A stretch of DNA of 35,520 bases, taken from the NCBI GenBank assembly GCA_021646415.1, contig SOEU01000028.1, positions 1 through 35,520 of the forward strand, read 5' to 3'. Source of the DNA: Candidatus Brocadia sp. Lineage in GTDB: Bacteria > Planctomycetota > Brocadiia > Brocadiales > Brocadiaceae. The position numbers and the translations under genes were made by a program. The notes under the pieces were generated by a model. It saw nothing but the letters and a program-made list of their open reading frames with translations, had not been told where the DNA came from and made no database searches. Shown one piece after another: positions 30,370 through 35,520 of this stretch (the first letter of the stretch is position 1; each line of letters starts with the position of its first letter).

Positions 30370-30788
30370 AGATACCACTACCAGCAACCAGGCGGAAGGC
30401 AAGGATAGAGATCATTCCGCTTATTGATGTTATATTTTTCCTTTTGGCGACCTTTGTAATGGTTTCTCTTTCCATGGTCAAGAATCAGGGCATTCGTGTG
30501 AATTTGCCCTCCGCCGCTACAGGCACACCTCAGGAGCGAGAAACAGCAGTAACCATCACCGTTACCAAGTCAGGAGATATATACCTGAATCAAGAAAAGC
30601 TGGCTCCCGACCTTTTACCCCAGCGCTTGAAACAATTAAAGACAGAAAATCCAGACATGAGGGTTTTTATTAATGGGGACAAGGAAGCCTATTTTGGTAA
30701 TGCAGTTCAAATACTTGACGAAGTAAGGTCTTCAGGAATCACGAAAGTTGCCATTCAGACAAAGCAGGGAGAACCTTTGCAAAAATGA
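30366..30788 (+). CDS. exbD: ExbD biopolymer transport protein
   Basis: A 140-aa single-span inner-membrane protein. The anchor at about 19-38 starts with IIPLIDVIFFLLATFVMVSL, in which the conserved Asp (LIDV, residue 22) is the proton-carrying residue. The periplasmic domain contains the ITVTKSGDIYLNQEKL and VFINGDKEAYFGNAVQILDE motifs typical of the ExbD/TolR fold. It overlaps exbB by 4 nt and tonB by 4 nt (ATGA), so all three are coupled. Confidence 0.93.
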   Translation: MKIPLPATRRKARIEIIPLIDVIFFLLATFVMVSLSMVKNQGIRVNLPSAATGTPQERETAVTITVTKSGDIYLNQEKLAPDLLPQRLKQLKTENPDMRVFINGDKEAYFGNAVQILDEVRSSGITKVAIQTKQGEPLQK

Positions 30789-31672
30789 CAACTGATAGAT
30801 TCAACAAATGCCGCAAGATTAAACCAGGCAACCATAGTATGATAAAAGCATTTATACTTGCATTATCTATTTATGGCGCTTTATTCTTTATTAGCGGGAA
30901 GTATTTTGTTACGCCTGTTCAGTACAACATTCAATCAGACAATGGGAGCATAGACGTTGATCTGGTGACTGCCATATCACCGCCGGATGCGATGGAGGCA
31001 GTTCAACCCGTTGCCTCTGCAACGGAGAAACAACAGGAACTTGCTAAGATTGTGCCGCAGGAAGAACCGGTAACACCGTCTCAGCCAGAGACAGAAGCAG
31101 TCAAATCAATAACGCCTACAGAGGAAAAACAACAGGAAGCAGTGAAGACCATGCCGCAGGAAGAACAAATGACACTGCCCCGGCCCAACGCAGACGTATC
31201 TCAACCCATTACTCCTGCAACGAAAAAACCGCAGGAATTTGTTAAGAATGAGCCGAGGGAGAAACCGGTAACACCACCACGATCAGAGGCGGATGCAACT
31301 AAATCCGTTACGCCGACAATAAAAAAACAACAAGAAGCAGTTAAGGCTCCACCTCGTCCTTCTCAAGGAACGAACAGAGTGAAGGGTAACCCCGGTTATT
31401 TCCAGAATCATCCGCCTGAGTATCCCCGGCTTGCAAAACAAATGCGTCAGGAAGGGCTCGTAATACTCAGGGTGGAAATCGACCAAAAAGGCATGCCGGT
31501 TAAGGTCGAAGTTGAACAAAGCAGTGGCTATCAACTGCTTGATCAGGCGGCTTTAAAGGCAGTGAGGCATTGGAAATTCCAGCCTGAACGAATGGGAAAT
31601 ATGCCTGTGAAATCCAGGGTGGCAATCCCTATCAGATTTCGCCTGGAAGAATCAGAGAGAAAATCCGGATGA
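30785..31672 (+). CDS. tonB: TonB energy transducer with repeated periplasmic linker
   Basis: A 295-aa TonB. An N-terminal anchor (MIKAFILALSIYGALFFISG, about 19-38; the first 18 residues are cytoplasmic) precedes a Pro/Glu/Lys-rich linker from about 75 to 195 built of roughly 35-residue imperfect repeats (KQQE-[AL]-[VA]K...P-[QR]-E-[EK]-x-[VM]-T-[LP]-[PS]...). The C-terminal TonB domain (about 205-290) has PPEYPRLAKQMRQEGLVILR, VEVEQSSGYQLLDQAALKAV and HWKFQPE. It transmits proton-motive energy to receptors, probably both in this window. The ATG overlaps the exbD stop; Met19 would be an alternative start. Confidence 0.9.
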   Translation: MTTDRFNKCRKIKPGNHSMIKAFILALSIYGALFFISGKYFVTPVQYNIQSDNGSIDVDLVTAISPPDAMEAVQPVASATEKQQELAKIVPQEEPVTPSQPETEAVKSITPTEEKQQEAVKTMPQEEQMTLPRPNADVSQPITPATKKPQEFVKNEPREKPVTPPRSEADATKSVTPTIKKQQEAVKAPPRPSQGTNRVKGNPGYFQNHPPEYPRLAKQMRQEGLVILRVEIDQKGMPVKVEVEQSSGYQLLDQAALKAVRHWKFQPERMGNMPVKSRVAIPIRFRLEESERKSG

Positions 31673-31693
31673 TAGACCTATTTTTGAATATAA

Positions 31694-31711
31694 GGGAGTT
31701 ATGCTATGTAA
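31694..31711 (+). promoter_or_regulatory. RBS followed by start-stop ATGTAA, before riboswitch 4
   Basis: GGGAG (31694-31698), 7-nt spacing, ATG (31706) joined to TAA (31709), 32 nt before riboswitch 4. It mirrors the arrangement at 26505-26521. Confidence 0.35.
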
Positions 31712-31743
31712 CTGAACAGTTCAATACCAGACATTAGATTCCA

Positions 31744-32073
31744 CATACAGGCGTTCCGGTATTCATCGGGGCTTAAAGGGAATCCCACTCCGATTTTAAG
31801 TGATGCCATGTATGGAAAAGTCACTATGACTCCGCACTGGCAGCTCGGGGAAAATCAAAAGTTTGTATTTTCCCATCCTCAGGTAGTGCGGTTTCTGGAT
31901 GTGATGTCCATATTGGTTATTTTTTGTCTGTGCAATCCGTCGTTTTCGGAGAGAAAAGGGATCGGTACCACCGCTGTATTCGGTGACGAATGTTGCAAAA
32001 GCCACTCTCGATTTTTGCGAGGGAAAAGCGCAACGAGTAGAATGACCCGTAGCCAAAAGACCTACCTGCAGTG
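31744..32073 (+). ncRNA. Cobalamin riboswitch 4 (type A, divergent, with large insertion)
   Basis: Core blocks follow riboswitch 2: TTAAAGGGAATCCC, ACTCCGA, [about 145-nt insertion], TCGGAGAGAAAAGGGA, CGGTACCACCGCTGTA, TTCGGTGACGAA, GCCACTC, GGGAAAAGC, AACGAGTAGAATGACCCGTAGCC, AAAAGACCTACCTGC. The insertion sits in the same arm (CTCCGA/TCGGAG) that is 34 nt long in riboswitch 2. CCACTC replaces CCACTG and P1 pairs poorly, so function may be impaired. The downstream conserved segment is present, but no GC-rich terminator follows. Confidence 0.75.
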
Positions 32074-32247
32074 CTTAACTGAACAACTTCTTCATAGTAA
32101 GAGAGGTGATGCTGAATATACAAATGAACGGTTTTTTGTTTTGCCTGATATATGTTCTTTAAAAGTAATGGATCTGTGGATAGCTATTGGATTTACCCGG
32201 AAAATTAGTATTGGTGTTTATCCGTGTGCATCTGTGGCTATATTGCA

Positions 32248-32410
32248 ATTTGAATGCAAGGGAATCCCGTAAAAAAGGGAGCTGCCCCGCAACTGTAACC
32301 GGCGACGAAATCTGCACTACGCCACTGGAAAGCCGTTTAAACTGATTAAACGGCTTTCTGGGAAGGCGCAGAAAGTAGGTAAACCCGGAAGCCAGGAGAC
32401 CTATTCAAAT
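32248..32410 (+). ncRNA. Cobalamin riboswitch 5 (type B), btuB leader
   Basis: P1 ATTTGAAT (32248-32255) with ATTCAAAT (32403-32410), perfect. Core: AAGGGAATCCCGT, AGGGAGCTGCCCCGCAACTG, TAACCGGCGACGAAATCTGC, GCCACTGG, peripheral stem AAAGCCGTTTAAAC...TTAAACGGCTTTC, GGGAAGG, GCAGAAAGTAGGTAAACCC, GGAAGCCAGGAGACC. All canonical. The btuB RBS lies within 35 nt, and no terminator intervenes, suggesting translational control. The stretch 32074-32247 between riboswitches 4 and 5 has no gene, only ATCTGTGGAT-type repeat fragments. Confidence 0.95.
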
Positions 32411-32422
32411 ATTGTATGATTA

Positions 32423-32441
32423 ATTCTTATTTCCGAGGGGA
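32423..32441 (+). promoter_or_regulatory. Shared 19-nt pre-receptor leader with RBS (copy 2)
   Basis: Second identical copy of ATTCTTATTTCCGAGGGGA, 10 nt before the btuB ATG, with GAGGGGA as the ribosome-binding region. Confidence 0.65.
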
Positions 32442-32450
32442 GATGCAGGA

Positions 32451-34829
32451 ATGAAAAAATATTGTTCGCCGATAGTTTTTATATTACTCAGTTCGTTATT
32501 ATCAAACCCTTATTGTTTCGCTGATGAGAAAACAGTGGAATCGCTTATTCAGGAAAATGAAGATTTGAAGAGGGCGTTAACAGAGTTAAAAAAACAACTC
32601 ATAGAAAATCAAGATACACCGGATTACAACCGAATGACTTCCCCTTTGTTTATCTCCATCAAAAAAGAGAATATTGATAAAGCGGAAAATAACCAGGAAA
32701 AAGATTATTTGTCCGGACAACACCACAATACAGAACAGTCCTCCAACGTACCGGAAATAAATGATCCTGAATATGATTTGAGGTCATCATCAAGAAAACT
32801 CATATTTAAAGAAGAGGCCGTTCAGTCTGTGATAAAAGAAGACGGGGAGAAACAGATTGAGGATAAAGATCAAAAAGGAGATGAAAATAATAAAAAGAAT
32901 GAAGGAGGGGATGAAAAAAACAATGATGAGAATCGAAACAAGAATGAGGACGAGGAAAAAAATCAAGGGGAGGGTGAAAGGGAAAAGGATACCGGGAGCA
33001 GGGAGGTAAGCGAGAATAAGGAGGAAAATAGAAACGAAGAAAGGAAGGAAGAAGATACGTATCATAATAATGAAGATATGGTTATTACCCCTACCAGAAC
33101 AAAACAATTATTAAGGAGTACCGGTAGTTCGGTAACGGTTATTACAGAAAAAGATATTAAAAATAGCAGGGCGTCATTGCTTCTTGATGTTTTGCGCCAG
33201 GCTTCGGGGATTGAGGTTACGAGGACTCAGGGAATAGGCGGAACAACAAGTATGTTTATCAGAGGCGCATCTTCCGCCCAAACCCTTGTATTTATCGACG
33301 GTGTACAGATGAACAGTACCACAACAGGGGCATTTGATTTTGCAAACCTTACCACTGATAACATTGAGAGGATTGAGATCTTACGTGGTCCACAGAGCAC
33401 CTTGTATGGTTCGGATGCGATCGGCGGCGTTGTCTCTGTTTTTACAAAAAAGGGGCAGGGAGATAATAAAGTTGCTTTTGGGACGGAATACGGAATGCGT
33501 GATACTTACCGTGAGAGTATTAGTGTTTCTGGCGGGAAAGAAAGATTCGATTATTCGGCCGGAGGCTCTTATCTGAGAACCCATGGGATATCTGCCGCTA
33601 GTAGTGGAAATGAAAAGGATGGTTATGAAAATTTCACCGGCTCGGCGCGTCTGGGATGGAACTTTATGGGTAATGGGAGGATTGATACATCCGTAAGAGG
33701 GTCACATTCTGATTTTGAATTGGATGCATTCCAATACGGTATCGGTCCCGTAGATGACCCTGACCGGCGCCAAACGACTGATGAAGTCCTTTTTTCTACA
33801 AAAGTGCACAAGACCTTTTTGGATTTCTGGACACCATCGGTTCTGGTCTCTGTGAATGATACGGACCTGAAAGGATTTGATCCAACAGACGCCGCAGGGG
33901 AATTTCACATTCCTACGAGGGTCTGGAGATTTGAACATCAATCTGATTTTGCCCTCCTGGACATTGATACCCTGACAATAGGCTATGAGCATGAAATACG
34001 GGAGGGTGAGAGCGTCGGTGTATTCGATAAACAAACCTTTTGGAATGATTCAGTTTTTTTGCAAAACCAGATAGCGTTATTTGATTCATTAAACTGGTCC
34101 GTAGGGCTACGATATGATGATTACAGCACGTTCGGGAGTTATCTCACTTACAGAACAACAGTATCTTATCACATAGAAGAGATCGATACCAGATTTCATG
34201 GATCATGGGGAACCGGTTTCCGTGCCCCAAGCATCAATGAACTTTTTTACCCTTTCTTCGGCAATCCTAACCTTGGTCCTGAGAAGAGTAAAGGTTGGGA
34301 CTTTGGTGTTGAAAGAGTATTTCTTAAAAAAGCACTAATTCTGGATGTTACCTGCTTCAGGAATGATTTTACAGATTTGATTACTGCTGCAGTTCAACCT
34401 GATGGCAGTTACCTGGCGGAGAATATAGCAAGGGCAGCATCTGAAGGAATTGAAACATCAGTAATCTATAAACTGCTTCCCAAACTCTCTATTAATGGCA
34501 CCTACACGTATACAGAAACAGAAGATAGAGAAAAGGATCAGCAATTACCCCGCAGGCCGAGAAACCGGGCAACGCTTGGGGTTAATACCCAACCGATGGA
34601 GAAGTGGAATGTTAATGTGACTGGAGTTATGGTTAGGGATAGAATCGATAGTGATGGGACAGAAATGGATAATTACTGGACGGCTAATGTAGTAACAAGT
34701 TACGGCATTACAAAGGCGATGACCGGATATGTCAGACTTGAGAACCTTTTTGATTATCATTACGAAGAGGTAAACGGTTTTAGTTCGCTTGGTTTTACCG
34801 CGTATGGAGGATTGGAATTTAAATTTTAA
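32451..34829 (+). CDS. btuB: BtuB-like TonB-dependent corrinoid receptor with long N-terminal linker
   Basis: A 792-aa outer-membrane receptor. Signal peptide at 1-24. Residues 26-52 form a short coiled coil (VESLIQENEDLKRALTELKK). Residues about 125-208 are a low-complexity Glu/Lys/Asn/Asp tract, absent from typical BtuB. The TonB box MVITPTR starts at 210, then the plug (SSVTVITEKDIKNS, VLRQASGIEVTRTQGIGGTT, MFIRGASSAQTLVFIDGVQM, DNIERIEILRGPQSTLYGSD) as in E. coli BtuB. The barrel contains GTGFRAPSINELFYP and NPNLGPEKS and ends in Phe (GLEFKF). Preceded by two cobalamin riboswitches and followed by a DUF4430 gene, so it presumably imports cobalamin or other corrinoids. Confidence 0.92.
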   Translation: MKKYCSPIVFILLSSLLSNPYCFADEKTVESLIQENEDLKRALTELKKQLIENQDTPDYNRMTSPLFISIKKENIDKAENNQEKDYLSGQHHNTEQSSNVPEINDPEYDLRSSSRKLIFKEEAVQSVIKEDGEKQIEDKDQKGDENNKKNEGGDEKNNDENRNKNEDEEKNQGEGEREKDTGSREVSENKEENRNEERKEEDTYHNNEDMVITPTRTKQLLRSTGSSVTVITEKDIKNSRASLLLDVLRQASGIEVTRTQGIGGTTSMFIRGASSAQTLVFIDGVQMNSTTTGAFDFANLTTDNIERIEILRGPQSTLYGSDAIGGVVSVFTKKGQGDNKVAFGTEYGMRDTYRESISVSGGKERFDYSAGGSYLRTHGISAASSGNEKDGYENFTGSARLGWNFMGNGRIDTSVRGSHSDFELDAFQYGIGPVDDPDRRQTTDEVLFSTKVHKTFLDFWTPSVLVSVNDTDLKGFDPTDAAGEFHIPTRVWRFEHQSDFALLDIDTLTIGYEHEIREGESVGVFDKQTFWNDSVFLQNQIALFDSLNWSVGLRYDDYSTFGSYLTYRTTVSYHIEEIDTRFHGSWGTGFRAPSINELFYPFFGNPNLGPEKSKGWDFGVERVFLKKALILDVTCFRNDFTDLITAAVQPDGSYLAENIARAASEGIETSVIYKLLPKLSINGTYTYTETEDREKDQQLPRRPRNRATLGVNTQPMEKWNVNVTGVMVRDRIDSDGTEMDNYWTANVVTSYGITKAMTGYVRLENLFDYHYEEVNGFSSLGFTAYGGLEFKF

Positions 34830-34844
34830 AGGAGGAATAGAAAC

Positions 34845-35234
34845 ATGAGGCAGATAAATTGGGTAGCAGGAATATTCGTTTTTTTCATTTTTTTATCAAC
34901 CGCATTTTGTGATGGCAAAAAGATAACCATAGAAATTAATTATGGTGGATTACATCAGAACCGTAAAGTAGAGACGCAATGGAAACAGGGCATTACTGTC
35001 CTGGAGGCGCTCCAGACTATTGCAAAGGTTGAGTCGCAACAAAAGGAAAGCTATTTTCTCGTGACATCAATTGATAATGTTGTAGGACACGTTGGAGATA
35101 GGGTTTGGTACTACGATATTAATGATAAACATGCGACATCCTTTGCAAATAAGTGCATACTGGAAGAGGGTGATCATGTGAAGTGGGAATATGCAAAGGA
35201 TGTTTGTTCTTGTACGGTTAAAAAGGACAAGTAA
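34845..35234 (+). CDS. Secreted DUF4430 (transcobalamin C-terminal-like) protein
   Basis: A 129-aa protein with a signal peptide (hydrophobic 7-21, ending FC-DG). The mature part matches DUF4430, a small beta-grasp-like fold related to the C-terminal domain of transcobalamin and intrinsic factor: TIEINYGG near the start, GITVLEALQTIAKVE (about 49-63), VGDRVWYYDINDKHATSFAN and LEEGDHVKWEYAKD. Two late cysteines (CSC) may bind metal or form a disulfide. RBS AAAGGAGG; the gap to btuB is 15 nt, so same transcript. I infer a periplasmic or surface corrinoid-binding helper of the receptor; binding is not shown by sequence alone. Confidence 0.8.
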   Translation: MRQINWVAGIFVFFIFLSTAFCDGKKITIEINYGGLHQNRKVETQWKQGITVLEALQTIAKVESQQKESYFLVTSIDNVVGHVGDRVWYYDINDKHATSFANKCILEEGDHVKWEYAKDVCSCTVKKDK

Positions 35235-35520
35235 GAGATTATGTTATTTATCCGGGATCATGAACACACTATTGCTGTATCATTGCGTGGATGGCCGACG
35301 AATCGGTCTCTGAATTACTACTTAAAAATCAATATCATATAAGGTAGAAACCGACTTTGTGTATGCGGCTTTCAGGGTGGCACGGACAAACGGACAGACT
35401 GGGTCAAATGAAAAAATTTGTCTATATACAGTATTTATTGATGAAACGAGGCTCAAATACGGTATAATTTCCTACGAATCAAATATCTTCAATAGAACCA
35501 AAATAGAACCAAGGAGGTAT
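35235..35520 (+). other. Right-end intergenic region leading to the next gene
   Basis: A 33-codon frame (35241-35342) directly after the DUF4430 stop has no family-like features and is probably chance. TTGATG (35438-35443) and TATAAT (35463-35468) at 19-nt spacing could be a promoter. Two AATAGAACCAA direct copies precede the RBS AAGGAGG at 35511-35517, which must belong to a gene starting just beyond the window. Confidence 0.4.

Noticed and set aside
31808-32272. 154-codon plus-strand ORF across riboswitches 4 and 5
   Set aside because: It runs through conserved riboswitch blocks; the coding look is incidental.

Overview
The window comes from a Gram-negative, largely anaerobic-style bacterium of moderate to low GC. 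Outer-membrane life is shown by two TonB-dependent receptors, ExbB/ExbD/TonB, a lipoprotein lytic transglycosylase (MltA) and several lipoprotein signals. The mix of corrinoid-centred genes, DUF362, hemerythrin and paired DUF11 lipoproteins, with many small dispersed palindromes, would fit a planctomycete of the anammox type (Brocadiales). No lineage-diagnostic gene is present, so this is only a guess.

Left part (1-10.9 kb): an assortment of single genes. These are a TIM-barrel sugar isomerase-like gene preceded by an overlapping mini-ORF, a decayed Fic fragment, DNA polymerase IV (dinB), a divergent-promoter region with an exported DUF362 protein and a secreted dienelactone hydrolase-like protein on one side and a secreted unknown protein on the other, a 33-residue lipoprotein, and an unrecognised two-gene operon (132 aa + 861 aa).

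Middle-left (10.9-17.9 kb, mostly minus strand): a hemerythrin/iron-sulfur-type two-gene operon behind a near-consensus sigma70 promoter bracketed by a dyad; two paralogous DUF11-repeat lipoproteins with a conserved His-rich segment; and, upstream of these, two related structured RNAs that look like cyclic-di-GMP-I (GEMM) riboswitches, each ending in an intrinsic terminator and each with its own possible promoter. mltA follows.

Right half (18-35.3 kb): a cobalamin regulon with five cobalamin riboswitches on the plus strand. Riboswitch 1 controls cbiM-cbiN-like-cbiQ-cbiO-cobD, followed by cobQ (cobalt uptake plus late B12 synthesis). Riboswitches 2+3 stand in tandem before a TonB receptor-exbB-exbD-tonB operon. 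Riboswitches 4+5 stand in tandem before a BtuB-like receptor and a DUF4430 (transcobalamin-C-terminal-like) secreted protein. Together these encode cobalt import, corrinoid assembly, corrinoid uptake and its energisation. The two tandem leaders share one plan: an RBS-ATG-TAA start-stop, a type-A riboswitch, a type-B riboswitch, then an identical 19-nt segment before the receptor gene. Between the B12 loci lie a 232-bp MITE with 8-bp target duplication and a probable EVE-like/PD-(D/E)XK modification-dependent nuclease.

Dispersed imperfect palindromes recur throughout and have entered functional sequences: the leader of riboswitch 1, a peripheral stem of riboswitch 3, and the reading frame of cobQ.
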